A stretch of DNA of 64,000 bases from Neomegalonema sp. (lineage in GTDB: Bacteria; Pseudomonadota; Alphaproteobacteria; Rhodobacterales; Rhodobacteraceae), in assembly GCF_028688855.1 (NCBI RefSeq), contig NZ_JAQTXI010000010.1:62001-126000 (forward strand), written 5' to 3'. Positions 21,621 to 30,533 of the stretch are shown here, piece after piece; the first letter of the stretch is position 1, and every line of letters starts with the position of its first letter. The notes beneath the pieces were generated by a model. The model saw only the letters and a program-made list of their open reading frames with translations, searched no databases and was not told the origin of the DNA. The translations under genes and the position numbers were made by a program.

Positions 21621-22192
21621 ACGGGGGCGAGCTTCTGAGCTACGTCGTGACCTTCCTGGAGATGACGGAGCGGCCTGCGCGGCCTTCGGCTCCGGCTCCG
21701 GCGGGGGCGCGGGTGGGGAGTCTCGCGCTGATGAAGGCGGAGCAGCCTCCGGCGAGCTATTTCCTCTATCTCTACCGGGCGGTGGGCGGGCGCTGGCAAT
21801 GGAGCGACTGGCTCGCCCGTCCGCGCGCCGAGGCCGAGGCCTTCGCGGGCCATCCGCAGGTCGAGACCTTCGTCCTGCATCGCGAGGGCGTTCCGGCGGG
21901 ATTCTTCATGCTGGACTTCCGCGACCCGGAGGGCGAAGCCGGAGGGCCCGGATCTTGCGAGCTGTCCTATCTGGGTCTGGTGGAGTCGGCGCGGGGTCTG
22001 GGTCTGGGCGGCTGGCTTCTGGGAGCGGCTCTGGCGCGCGCCTGGGAGAGGCCGCTCCGCCGCCTGAAGGTCGAGACCTGCACGCTCGATCATCCGGGCG
22101 CGCTGGCGCTCTATCAGAAAGCCGGCTTCGTCCCGACGGGACGGGCCGAAAGAACGCGTCGCTTCATGGATCCGGAAATCTTCGGGTTCTGA
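21617..22192 (+). CDS. GNAT family N-acetyltransferase
   Basis: A 191-residue acetyltransferase of unknown substrate. The acetyl-CoA binding loop is ARGLGLGGWLLGAAL (R-G-x-G-x-G pattern, about 137-151), preceded by the strand ELSYLGLVESA and followed by VETCTLDHPGALALYQKAGFVPTG, the usual C-terminal part of the fold. The start ATG overlaps the LOG gene stop. No motif reveals whether the target is a protein or a small molecule. Confidence 0.88.
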   Translation: MNGGELLSYVVTFLEMTERPARPSAPAPAGARVGSLALMKAEQPPASYFLYLYRAVGGRWQWSDWLARPRAEAEAFAGHPQVETFVLHREGVPAGFFMLDFRDPEGEAGGPGSCELSYLGLVESARGLGLGGWLLGAALARAWERPLRRLKVETCTLDHPGALALYQKAGFVPTGRAERTRRFMDPEIFGF

Positions 22193-22294
22193 GCGGGCGG
22201 CGGGCGCCCTGCGGCCCCGCGGCTCTTGGCGAGCGGCCGATTTATGTTATGCCTCTGCGCGCGAAAGCGGCGAGTCGCTTCAGGATAAGGTCTG

Positions 22295-22891
22295 ATGGAT
22301 ATTTCTCCGAATGTGATCGACGGCGTCGTGATCGGCGTGATCTTCGTCTCGGCGATCCTCGCCTGGTCGCGAGGATTCACGCGCGAGGCGCTCGGGCTGG
22401 TGGGCTGGGCTCTGGCCGCCCTGGGCGCCGCGGCGGCCGCGCCTCTGCTGATGCCCTACATGACGGGGCTGCCGGTGGTCGGCGGGATGCTGACCGGCAA
22501 TTGCACCTTCACGCTCGGGGCGGCCTTCCTGATCGCCTTCGCGGTGATTCTGGCGATCCTCGGGATCCTCACCCCGTCGCTCGGCGACGCGGTGCGCGGA
22601 TCGGCCATCGGGGGTCTCGACAAGGCGCTGGGCTTTCTCTTCGGCGCGGCGCGCGGCGTGCTTCTGGTGGCGGTGGCGGCCTGGGCGCTGCATGCTCTGG
22701 GGCTGACCGACAGCCTCGCCCTGCAGGAGGCCCGCACGGGCGGCTTCCTGAACGATCTGCGCGACGGTCTGGCCAAGGCTCTGCCGACCGAGGTTCCCGG
22801 CTGGGCCTCGGGCCGCGTGGACGGGCTGCTCTCGACCTGCGCGCCGACCTCCGCCCCCGCTCCGGTCGGGACCGGGGCCGAACAGCTGTGA
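22295..22891 (+). CDS. cvpA: CvpA family membrane protein
   Basis: A 198-residue inner-membrane protein with four hydrophobic helices (about 8-24, 35-52, 70-92, 110-130). It carries the family signatures SRGFTREALGLVGW and LFGAARGVLLV. CvpA proteins are linked to colicin V export and envelope stress, but their molecular function is uncertain. The position directly before purF is conserved from E. coli to Alphaproteobacteria and supports the call. Confidence 0.92.
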   Translation: MDISPNVIDGVVIGVIFVSAILAWSRGFTREALGLVGWALAALGAAAAAPLLMPYMTGLPVVGGMLTGNCTFTLGAAFLIAFAVILAILGILTPSLGDAVRGSAIGGLDKALGFLFGAARGVLLVAVAAWALHALGLTDSLALQEARTGGFLNDLRDGLAKALPTEVPGWASGRVDGLLSTCAPTSAPAPVGTGAEQL

Positions 22892-23042
22892 GGCGCGGGG
22901 ACGGCCTTCGGGTCGTCCCTCTCCATTCCCCGGGTCGGCTCTTGTGGATCCGGGGGCGCGCTTCCTTAATGACGCGACGCGGCCGCTTCGAACGGCGCTT
23001 CCGCCTTTCGGGTCGGGGCCGCGCTCCAAGGAGATGACGCTC

Positions 23043-24569
23043 ATGACCCGCGATGCGCGCGAAGGCGCTCCCTGGGATTCGGGGACAGGGAATCTGGACG
23101 GGGAGGCGCCGCGCGAGGAGTGCGGCGTCTTCGGCGTGTTCGGAGCCGCCGACGCTTCGGCTCTGGTGGCGCTGGGGCTGCATGCGCTCCAGCATCGCGG
23201 ACAGGAGGCGGGAGGAATCGTCGTCTACGACGAGGCCCGCAGCGAATTCCACGCCGAGCGCCGCCTCGGGCTGGTGCGCGACAACTTCACCAGCAAGGAG
23301 GCCATCGAGGCCCTGCCCGGAGACAAGGCCATCGGCCATGTCCGCTACTCCACGGCGGGCGGCAAGGGCACCCAGACGGCCTTGCGCAACGTCCAGCCGC
23401 TCTTCGCCGAATTCGAGCCCGGCGGCTGCGCGGTGGCTCATAACGGCAATCTGACCAACGCGGTGCATCTGCGGCGCTATCTGACCCAGCGCGGATCGAT
23501 CTTCCAGTCCGATTCGGACACGGAATGCATCATCCATCTCATGGCGCGCTCGATTCAGGGCCCGATCCGCGAGCGCATGGAGGACGCCCTCCGCGCCGTG
23601 GAGGGCTCCTTCTCGGTGGTCGCCCTGACGCGGGGCATGATGATCGGCGTGCGCGATCCTCTGGGGATGCGGCCTCTGGTGATCGGGCGGCGGGGCGAGG
23701 CCTGGGTTCTGGCCTCCGAGACCTGCGCCCTCGACATCATTGGCGCGGAATATCTGCGCGACGTCGAGCCCGGCGAGATGGTCACCATCACCGAAGAGGG
23801 CCTGCGCAGCTCGCGGCCCTTCCCGCCGGCCGCGCGGCGCTTCTGCATCTTCGAATACGTCTATTTCGCGCGCCCCGACAGCTTCGTGGACGGGCGCGGC
23901 GTCTACGAGACCCGCCGCCGCATCGGCGAGGAGCTGGCCCGCGAACAGCCCGTGGACGCCGACATCGTCTGTCCCGTGCCCGACAGCGGCGTGCCCGCCG
24001 CCATCGGCTACGCCCGGGAGTCGGGGATTCCCTTCGATTACGGCATCATCCGCAATCACTACATCGGCCGCACCTTCATCGAGCCGAGCGAGCAGATCCG
24101 GCATATGGGCGTGCGGCTCAAGCTGAACGTCAACCGCGCGCTCGTCGAGGGCAAGCGGGTGATCCTGGTCGACGATTCCGTGGTGCGGGGCACCACCTCG
24201 CTGAAGATCATGCAGATGGTCCGCGACGCAGGCGCCAGGGAGGTGCATTTCCGCATCGCCTCGCCGCCGACCTCCTGGCCCTGCTATTACGGCGTCGACA
24301 CGCCCGAGCGCGACAAGCTGCTGGCGGCTCATCACGACGTCGAGGGCATGCGCCGCTTCATCGGCGTGGACAGCCTCGGCTTCATCTCGCTGGACGGGCT
24401 CTACCGGGCCTGCGGCGAAGCCGAGGGCCGCCGCGCCGCCGCGCCGCAATTCTGCGACGCCTGTTTCTCGGGCGATTATCCGATCCGTCCGCGCGACGCG
24501 GAGGCCGGGCTCACGGGGCCGGGCTGCGCGCCGAAACGGCCGATCCTGGTGACGAGGAAGGCCTCATGA
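23043..24569 (+). CDS. purF: Amidophosphoribosyltransferase
   Basis: The first committed step of purine synthesis: PRPP plus glutamine gives phosphoribosylamine. The N-terminal nucleophile hydrolase half has EECGVFGVFG with catalytic Cys27 (a short propeptide precedes it), HALQHRGQEAGG and GHVRYSTAGG. The phosphoribosyltransferase half has the PRPP loop VILVDDSVVRGTTS. ATG 23043 is chosen because AAGGAG lies nine bases upstream; ATG 23034 abuts that site and is less likely. The product is 508 residues. The stop overlaps the next gene (ATGA). Confidence 0.96.
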   Translation: MTRDAREGAPWDSGTGNLDGEAPREECGVFGVFGAADASALVALGLHALQHRGQEAGGIVVYDEARSEFHAERRLGLVRDNFTSKEAIEALPGDKAIGHVRYSTAGGKGTQTALRNVQPLFAEFEPGGCAVAHNGNLTNAVHLRRYLTQRGSIFQSDSDTECIIHLMARSIQGPIRERMEDALRAVEGSFSVVALTRGMMIGVRDPLGMRPLVIGRRGEAWVLASETCALDIIGAEYLRDVEPGEMVTITEEGLRSSRPFPPAARRFCIFEYVYFARPDSFVDGRGVYETRRRIGEELAREQPVDADIVCPVPDSGVPAAIGYARESGIPFDYGIIRNHYIGRTFIEPSEQIRHMGVRLKLNVNRALVEGKRVILVDDSVVRGTTSLKIMQMVRDAGAREVHFRIASPPTSWPCYYGVDTPERDKLLAAHHDVEGMRRFIGVDSLGFISLDGLYRACGEAEGRRAAAPQFCDACFSGDYPIRPRDAEAGLTGPGCAPKRPILVTRKAS

Positions 24570-25237
24570 GCAAGCGTTTCGCGGACAGGGTCGCGCTGGT
24601 CTTCGGGGCCTCGCGCGGATTGGGCCGGGCCATCGCCCAGGAGCTGGGCGAGGCGGGGGCTCAGGTGATCGCCTCGGCCCGCACCGTGGGCGCCCTGAAC
24701 GAGCTCGACGACGTGGTGAAGGACGCGGGCGGGCCGCCTCTGGTGCAGGCGCCGCTCGACCTGATGGACGCCGCCGCTCTGGACCGTCTCGGCGCGGCGA
24801 TCTTCGAGCGCTGGGGCCGTCTGGACATCCTGGTCAACTGCGCGGCCCATGCGCCGCCGCTGACTCCGGTGGGCCACGCCTCCTTCAAGGACGTGGACCG
24901 CGCCTTCGGGGTGAACGCCCTGGCGGTCCAGCGCATGGTGCGGGCCTTCGATCCTCTGCTTTCGGCGGCGCCTTCGGCGCGGGCGCTCTTCATGACCGAC
25001 GACAAGACCAGCCGCGCCTACTGGGGGCCCTATGCGGCCTCCAAGGCGGCGGGGGCGGCCTTCGCGGCGGCCTATCGCGCCGAGAAGGAATCGGGAACGG
25101 TCAAGGTGGAGATCTACGCGCCGCCCGCCATGCCGACCGCCCTGCGCGGCCGGTTCTATCCGGGAGAGGACCGCAGCAAGCTCGCCAAGCCGCGTCAGGT
25201 GGCCGCCGACGTGGTGGGCAAGCTGCTCGCCATCTGA
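24566..25237 (+). CDS. SDR family NAD(P)-dependent oxidoreductase
   Basis: A short-chain dehydrogenase of unknown substrate, 223 residues. It has the cofactor loop FGASRGLGRAIA (TGxxxGxG type), the central strand ILVNCAAHAPP in place of the usual NAG, and the active-site pair YAASKAA (Y-x3-K). The usual catalytic serine region reads RALFMTDDKTS, so the Ser position is not obvious. It is coupled to purF by ATGA, which implies co-expression with purine synthesis, though no pathway link is evident. Confidence 0.88.
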   Translation: MSKRFADRVALVFGASRGLGRAIAQELGEAGAQVIASARTVGALNELDDVVKDAGGPPLVQAPLDLMDAAALDRLGAAIFERWGRLDILVNCAAHAPPLTPVGHASFKDVDRAFGVNALAVQRMVRAFDPLLSAAPSARALFMTDDKTSRAYWGPYAASKAAGAAFAAAYRAEKESGTVKVEIYAPPAMPTALRGRFYPGEDRSKLAKPRQVAADVVGKLLAI

Positions 25238-25294
25238 GGGCGCGGTTCCGGTGCGACTGAAGAAGCTCCATGCGGAGCGGGGAGACGCGGGGAG

Positions 25295-25705
25295 ATGATC
25301 GTGAAGGGATGGGGCGCCCGGGCGGCGGGTCTTGCGGCGGGCGTTCTGACGGCGTCTCCGGCCTGGGCTCAGGTCTGCGCCGAGCGCAAGCCCGACTGGG
25401 ACGGCCTGCCGGTTCCGTGGCGCGTGGATCTGGTGGAGTTCCTCATCACGCCGCCGGGTCTGGGCGTGATCATCGTGGTCTGCGTGGCGCTGATGTTCGG
25501 AAGGGCCTGGCTGCTGGGTCTGGCGGCGGGGCTCTGCGCCGTCGTGGCCGCGCTGCGCTTCCTGCGCACGGAGGCCGCCGACTTCGCCATGGGCGCCGAG
25601 GGCTGCGCGCCCGATCCCGCCGTCACGGGCGTGGTCCTTGCGGCTCTGGCTCTGGCTCTGGCGGCTCTGGCCTTGTGGCGTCGGCGCGCGCTGCGGCGGC
25701 TCTGA
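25295..25705 (+). CDS. Small hypothetical membrane protein
   Basis: Not recognised. The 136 residues open with a signal-like stretch (GLAAGVLTASPAWAQ), have three cysteines (CAERKP, GLCAV and GCAPD), and two or three hydrophobic helices (about 50-68, 71-87, 112-128). It follows the SDR gene by 57 bp and ends three bases before the convergent DUF2867 gene. It could be the last gene of the cvpA-purF-SDR unit. Confidence 0.65.
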   Translation: MIVKGWGARAAGLAAGVLTASPAWAQVCAERKPDWDGLPVPWRVDLVEFLITPPGLGVIIVVCVALMFGRAWLLGLAAGLCAVVAALRFLRTEAADFAMGAEGCAPDPAVTGVVLAALALALAALALWRRRALRRL

Positions 25706-25708
25706 GCT

Positions 25709-26200
25709 TCAGCCGCCCGCCTCCGCCTCCAGGCGTCGTTTCAGGCGCCTGAGCATCCCGCCCACGATCAGTCTGTGGGCGGGGCCGACCGGCAGCATGT
25801 AGGCGCGTCCGAAGGCGTTGTGGGTCACGACCGAGGATGTGATCGTGAGCCTGCGCCCTTCGACGGAGAGGCAGATCATCACGTCGAGATGCCTGTCCCG
25901 CTCGGTGAGGACCAGCATCCGCGGGTCGAGGTGCTCCACGAGGAAGAAATCCAGATGATCGCCGACGGCGACCTGCGTCCGGGGCTCGCCCGAGAATCCG
26001 CCGATCCGCTTCACGCCGAAGCGCGCGGAGATCGCGTCCCTGACGCGGAAGGCCGCCTTCAGCAGGGGATGGGGCCGCTCCATGAGGAGATTCCACGCCT
26101 CCAGGGGCGCGAGCGCGCGGGGCAGGAGCGCGGAGCGGCTGTCATGGTAATACAGCTCCGCCGGAGTCTTCAGGACGGGCAGGCCTTCATGCAGGATCAT
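25709..26200 (-). CDS. DUF2867 family protein
   Basis: Unknown function, 163 residues. Family-like parts are AELYYHDSRSALLPR at the N-terminus, KAAFRVRDAISARFGVKRI in the middle, LTERDRHLDVMICL, and THNAFGRAYMLPVGPAHRLI near the end. This is an alpha/beta cytoplasmic protein without signal or membrane helix. It sits 30 bp downstream of cckA on the same strand, so it is probably co-transcribed. The family assignment is by remembered pattern. Confidence 0.82.
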   Translation of the reverse strand: MILHEGLPVLKTPAELYYHDSRSALLPRALAPLEAWNLLMERPHPLLKAAFRVRDAISARFGVKRIGGFSGEPRTQVAVGDHLDFFLVEHLDPRMLVLTERDRHLDVMICLSVEGRRLTITSSVVTHNAFGRAYMLPVGPAHRLIVGGMLRRLKRRLEAEAGG

Positions 26201-26230
26201 GGCCGGACTCCTCCGGCGCCTCGCGAGATC

Positions 26231-28651
26231 CTAACTCAGCGCCTGTTTCACCTTCAGCGCCAGATCCTTCAGCGAAAAGGGCTTGGGCAGGAAGAGGAAT
26301 TCCTCGCCGCTGCGGAGATTCTTGCGGAAGGCCTCCTCGGCGTAGCCCGAGATGAAGAGGATCCGCGTGTCGCGGCCCAATTCGCGGATGCGCCCGAGCA
26401 GGGTCGGGCCGTCCATGTTCGGCATCACCACGTCCGAGATGATGAGGTCGATCTTCTGGCTCTCGTCGGCGAGCAGCTCCAGCGCCTCTTCGCCCGAGGC
26501 GGCCTGAAGCACCTGATAGCCCCGCACCTCCAGAGCCCGTGAAGCGAAGCTGCGCACGGCGGCTTCGTCCTCGACCAGCAGGATCAGCCCCTTGCCGGAG
26601 AGATCGCGCGTCGCGGGAGCCAGGGCGGCTTCGGCGGCGGCCTCATGGGCGTGGCGGGGCAGGAAGATGCGGAAACAGGTGCCCTGGCCGAGCTCGCTCT
26701 CGACGAAGACGAAGCCGTCCATCTGCTTCACCGCGCCGTAGACGCTCGCCAGCCCGAGCCCCGTGCCGTTCGCGCCCTTGGTGCTGAAGAAGGGCTCGAA
26801 GATCTTGCCGAGATTCTCGCGCGGGATGCCGGTGCCCGTGTCGCGCACCTCGATCAGCACGTAGTCGGCGGGCGGCAGGATCGGATTGTCGAGCCGCGCG
26901 GCCTCCTCGCGGGCCACGTTGCGCGAGGAGATCGCGATGGAGCCCCCCTGAGGCATGGCGTCCCGGGCGTTGATGACCAGATTCATCAGCACCGAAAAGA
27001 AGGCGTCCGGATCGATGTTCACCGGCCAGAGGTCGCGGGCGTAATGGGGCGCCTCGAAGCGGATGCGCTCGCTGCTCATGCGGTGGAGCATGTGGATGTT
27101 CTCGGAGAAGTACTCCGCCAGCCGCACGGGGCGCTTCTTCAGCGTCTGCTGACGCGAGAAGGCCAGAAGATGCCGCACCAGAGCCGCGCCGCGATTGGCG
27201 GTCTGCTTGACCTGGTTGATGTCGGCGAAGCCGGGATCTCCGGCTTCGTGGGTCTGGAGCAGAAGGTCGCAATGGCCGATGATGACCGTCAGCAGATTGT
27301 TGAAGTCATGGGCCAGATTGCCGACCAGCTGTCCGATGGCCTGCATCTTCTGCGACTGGGCGAATTTCAGCTCCAGCGAACGCTGCTCCGAGACGTCGAT
27401 GAAATAGGCGAGGATCGCGCCGGAATCTCCGCCCTCGCGGGCCATGAAGATCTGCGCGATGCGCGGGGGGCCCTCGCGGTCGGGGAGATGGGCCTCGAAG
27501 GGCTTGACCGCCTCTCCCGCCGCCAGAGCCCGCAGGGCCGCGTCGAATTCGCGCCGGTCCTCGAGCTTCACCGCCGCCGCCAGGGAGGCTCCCGGATTCA
27601 GCGCCCCGTGAGTCAGGCGCAGCATGTGGTCGTTGGACTCGATGACCAGGCCCTCGGCGTCGGCCACCGCGATGGCCAGAGGCGCGGCCTCGAAATATTG
27701 CGGCAGACGCGGCGCGCCCGGCGCGCGGGCCTGGGCGCGGGCGGCGCGCATCACGAAGCCATGAGCCTCGGCGGCGCCTTCGGGGCCGCGCAGGAGGCGC
27801 TGGGCCACCTCCGCCGCGCCGCCGCCGCGCAGACGGGCCCCCACGCGGATCTCTTCGTTCTCGGGGGCGAGGGCGGGCGAAAGGGCCGCCGCGCCTTCCT
27901 CGAAGAGGTCTTCGAGACGGGCGGGCATGTCGCCGGGGGCGCGGCCCGCGAGGGCCAGAAGCGCCGGATTGGCCTCCAGCAGGGCGCCGCCGCGATCCGC
28001 CCGGTAATAGCCGATGGGCAGATCCGCGCAGAGCGGAGCCCCGACCGCCGCCGCCTCGGGTTCGGCGACGGGCGCCGGAGCGGGCTCCTCGCGGCGGATG
28101 CGCCAGAGGGTCTCCCCCTTGCCGCGCGCCAGGCGCGAGACCGAAGCATGGAACCGCGCGCCGCCGGGCGCCTGAAAGGCGTCCTCCGCGGCGCCGGAGT
28201 CCAGAGCGCCCCGGATCAGACGATAGATCCGGCCTTCCGCGTCGGAATCCGACCCGAGCATCACCGCCAGACGCCGCCGCCCTCCCGGGCCCGAAGCGAC
28301 ATGGGCGAAGAGCCGCCGTCCCGCGCGGTTGGCGCCCAGAGCCGCCCCGAGATCGTCCACCAGCACATAGGCGTCGGCGGCCTCTTCGAGGGCGTAGATG
28401 GCTTCGAGGGTGTTCTGTCCGCGCCGGGCGAGGTCGAGGCTCCAGCCCACGCCCGCCGCCGTGGCCGCGCCCAGCGCCGCCGCGCCGCTCATGAGCAGCA
28501 CCCGCAGGCTCGGGTCGGCGGGGCCGGCGGCGCCGATCCAGACGGCCGCGCCTGCTCCCAGGCCCGCCGCGGCGGCGGCGAGCGCCACGCGCCATCCTGC
28601 GCCCGGACCGACCGGGCGCGAAGGGGGCTGGCTGGCTAGGAAGTCGGCCAT
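26231..28651 (-). CDS. cckA: Hybrid sensor histidine kinase CckA
   Basis: The bifunctional kinase/phosphatase at the top of the CckA-ChpT-CtrA phosphorelay, which controls cell cycle, motility or gene transfer in Alphaproteobacteria. The 806 residues comprise two N-terminal membrane helices (about 20-42 and 48-69), PAS-type sensory segments, the phospho-accepting His448 in GNLAHDFNNLLTVIIGH, ATPase boxes (NLVINARDAMP, DTGTGIP, FFSTKGANGTGLGLASVYG) and a C-terminal receiver with Asp739 in LIISDVVMPNMDG. ATG 28651 begins MADFLASQPP; the frame is open further upstream but that sequence overlaps the rsmB-like gene. A long inverted repeat lies just upstream. Confidence 0.93.
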   Translation of the reverse strand: MADFLASQPPSRPVGPGAGWRVALAAAAAGLGAGAAVWIGAAGPADPSLRVLLMSGAAALGAATAAGVGWSLDLARRGQNTLEAIYALEEAADAYVLVDDLGAALGANRAGRRLFAHVASGPGGRRRLAVMLGSDSDAEGRIYRLIRGALDSGAAEDAFQAPGGARFHASVSRLARGKGETLWRIRREEPAPAPVAEPEAAAVGAPLCADLPIGYYRADRGGALLEANPALLALAGRAPGDMPARLEDLFEEGAAALSPALAPENEEIRVGARLRGGGAAEVAQRLLRGPEGAAEAHGFVMRAARAQARAPGAPRLPQYFEAAPLAIAVADAEGLVIESNDHMLRLTHGALNPGASLAAAVKLEDRREFDAALRALAAGEAVKPFEAHLPDREGPPRIAQIFMAREGGDSGAILAYFIDVSEQRSLELKFAQSQKMQAIGQLVGNLAHDFNNLLTVIIGHCDLLLQTHEAGDPGFADINQVKQTANRGAALVRHLLAFSRQQTLKKRPVRLAEYFSENIHMLHRMSSERIRFEAPHYARDLWPVNIDPDAFFSVLMNLVINARDAMPQGGSIAISSRNVAREEAARLDNPILPPADYVLIEVRDTGTGIPRENLGKIFEPFFSTKGANGTGLGLASVYGAVKQMDGFVFVESELGQGTCFRIFLPRHAHEAAAEAALAPATRDLSGKGLILLVEDEAAVRSFASRALEVRGYQVLQAASGEEALELLADESQKIDLIISDVVMPNMDGPTLLGRIRELGRDTRILFISGYAEEAFRKNLRSGEEFLFLPKPFSLKDLALKVKQALS

Positions 28652-28691
28652 GTGAAAAACCCTGAGGAGAAAGTCATTTGTCAGAGGCGTC

Positions 28692-28733
28692 TTAAGGAAG
28701 AGCGTAAAGCCAATCGCTGAACGCTCTCTTAAC
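28692..28733. repeat. Inverted repeat with TTAA ends upstream of cckA
   Basis: AGAGCGT and ACGCTCT form a perfect 7-bp pair around a 15-nt spacer, and the repeat continues outward as TTAAG on one side and CTTAA on the other. It overlaps the stop codon of the rsmB-like gene and lies about 40-80 bp before the cckA start. It may be an operator, a processing hairpin or an attenuating structure. No T-run marks it as a terminator. Confidence 0.6.
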
Positions 28734-29943
28734 CATGCCCGAAGCGCGCCAGATAAAAACCATCCGTGTTCAGGGCGCCCGGCGCGAGGCTCCAGCCGGA
28801 GGACGCCCCCTCCGGGCCGGAGGGCAGGGCGCGCAGATCGGGCCTCAGGGCGAGAAAGGCCTCGGCCACGCGTTGATTCTCCGCCTGAAACAGCGAGCAG
28901 GTCACATAGGACAGACGCCCTCCCGGACGCAGCAGCCGCGCCGCCTCCTCCAGGATCCGCAGCTGAAGGCGGGAGACCTCCGCCAGCTTCCCGGGAGTCA
29001 TGCGCCATTTCGCCTCAGGATCGCGCCGCCAGGAGCCCGAACCCGAACAGGGGGCGTCCACGAAAACGTGATCCGCCGTCCCCTCCAGCCCGCGCAGATC
29101 GGGGCGGAGCGTGATTCGCGCTCCGGCGCGTTCGGCCCGCATGGGGATCTCGGCCATGCGGCGCGGCGCGACGTCATGGGCGTAGATCCGGCCCTCGCCC
29201 CGCATCAGCGCCGCCAGAGCCAGAGCCTTGCCGCCGCCGCCCGCGCAATAATCCACGAGGGTCTCGCCGGGAAGCGGAAGGCTGGCCGCCGCCACGGCCT
29301 GGGAGCCTGCGTCCTGGATCTCCACCAGCCCCTCCCGATAGGCTTGCGAGGCGTGGATCTTCGCGCCCTCCGGCGCGCGCAGGGCCGTGGCGCAGATCGC
29401 CAGAGGCTCCGTCTCGATCCCCTCCTCGCGCAGGGCCTCGCGGGCCTCCTCGCGGGAGGCCTTCAGCAGATTGGCCCGCAGATCCGGCGGGGCCCGCTCG
29501 CGCAGGGCCGCGAGAGTCGCCTCCAGATCCGCCCCGAGAGAGGCCTGCGCCTCGGGCCAGAGCGCGTCCGGCCAGTCGAGGCGCACCGGAGCGGGGGCCT
29601 CGGCCAGAGGGCGCAGGGCCGCGAGGGCCCGCGTCTCGGCGGCGGTCAGGGCAGGGGGCGCGTGGCCTTCTCCGGTGAAGAGGCTCTCCGGCGCGCCGCC
29701 CTCGGCCAGAACCCGCCCGAGCACGAGGCTGCGCCCCGTCTCCTCCAGCCCGAGCGGCCAGAGCAGAGAGCGCCGACGCCGCAGGATTCCATAGACCAGA
29801 TCCGCGATGGCGGCCCGGTCGCGCGATCCGGCGAAGCGGCGGGCGCGGCCCCAGTCGACCAGAATCCGGTCGATCAGCCCGCCGCTCTCCAGCCAGTGGT
29901 CGAGGATCTCGATGGCGGCGGAGAGCCGCGCCGCGGGCGTCAT
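28729..29943 (-). CDS. RsmB/NOP-family RNA (cytosine-5) methyltransferase, paralog 1
   Basis: A SAM-dependent RNA m5C methyltransferase, 404 residues. It shows an N-terminal NusB-like helical region (AARLSAAIEILDHWL), the SAM-binding DYCAGGGGKALALAA, motif IV DAPCSGSGSW and motif VI VTCSLFQAENQ carrying the catalytic cysteine. It differs from canonical RsmB, which is encoded separately at 49.2-50.5 kb, so its target may be another rRNA or tRNA site. It is coupled to the upstream MAPEG gene (ATGA) and precedes cckA. Confidence 0.9.
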   Translation of the reverse strand: MTPAARLSAAIEILDHWLESGGLIDRILVDWGRARRFAGSRDRAAIADLVYGILRRRRSLLWPLGLEETGRSLVLGRVLAEGGAPESLFTGEGHAPPALTAAETRALAALRPLAEAPAPVRLDWPDALWPEAQASLGADLEATLAALRERAPPDLRANLLKASREEAREALREEGIETEPLAICATALRAPEGAKIHASQAYREGLVEIQDAGSQAVAAASLPLPGETLVDYCAGGGGKALALAALMRGEGRIYAHDVAPRRMAEIPMRAERAGARITLRPDLRGLEGTADHVFVDAPCSGSGSWRRDPEAKWRMTPGKLAEVSRLQLRILEEAARLLRPGGRLSYVTCSLFQAENQRVAEAFLALRPDLRALPSGPEGASSGWSLAPGALNTDGFYLARFGHG

Positions 29944-30365
29944 GCGAAGAAGAGCGCAGGCAGGACCAGAGCCGCCCAGAACAGCCCCAGAGCCGCGAAG
30001 CCGAGTCCGAAGGCCAGACCCCGACGCTTCACGATGTTGGCCCCGAGATGCTCGGAGGCGTGCCAGACCCGCGTCAGCGCGAAGACCAGCGCCAGAATCG
30101 CCAGCAGCCAGTTGGCCGAGCCGATGGCGAAGGCGATCCCCACCCCCGCGAAGAAGAGCACCGGCAATTCATACTGATTGGCCAGATTGGCCTGAGCCTG
30201 ACGCGCCGGAGCAGGCCAGAGGCTCGCATCGAGAGCGGTGTCCTGAAGCTTGAGGCCCGCCTTGATCGCCGCGCTCCGGCGTCGGGCGAGCACGACGTAG
30301 ACCGCGAAGGTCAGCGCGACCTGCAAGGCGGCGGAGAGCAGAAGCACGAGAGCGGGAGCGGTCAC
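29940..30365 (-). CDS. MAPEG family membrane protein
   Basis: A 141-residue integral membrane protein with four hydrophobic helices. The segment ARQAQANLANQYELPVLFF matches the MAPEG family (membrane-associated proteins in eicosanoid and glutathione metabolism), followed by RVWHASEHLG. Bacterial members rarely have known substrates. The stop overlaps the start of the methyltransferase gene, so it is the first gene of a MAPEG-RsmB-like unit possibly continuing into cckA. Confidence 0.88.
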   Translation of the reverse strand: MTAPALVLLLSAALQVALTFAVYVVLARRRSAAIKAGLKLQDTALDASLWPAPARQAQANLANQYELPVLFFAGVGIAFAIGSANWLLAILALVFALTRVWHASEHLGANIVKRRGLAFGLGFAALGLFWAALVLPALFFA

Positions 30366-30533
30366 GGCGAGCGCCTTTCCGGTTGATCCGAGAGGCCGGA
30401 AACATGCCGCTCCCCGGCTCGAAAGGCAAGACGCGGGGAGGGCGAGGCGGATTGCGGGCTTCGCGCGGCTCTGCTATCGCGGCGGCGTCTTCCGCCTCTC
30501 CGCCGCCCTCTCCGCTGATTGAAAGGCCTCGTC

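Noticed and set aside
28692..28733. A canonical CtrA binding site before cckA
   Set aside because: The TTAA words are about 30 bp apart rather than 7, so it is reported only as an inverted repeat.
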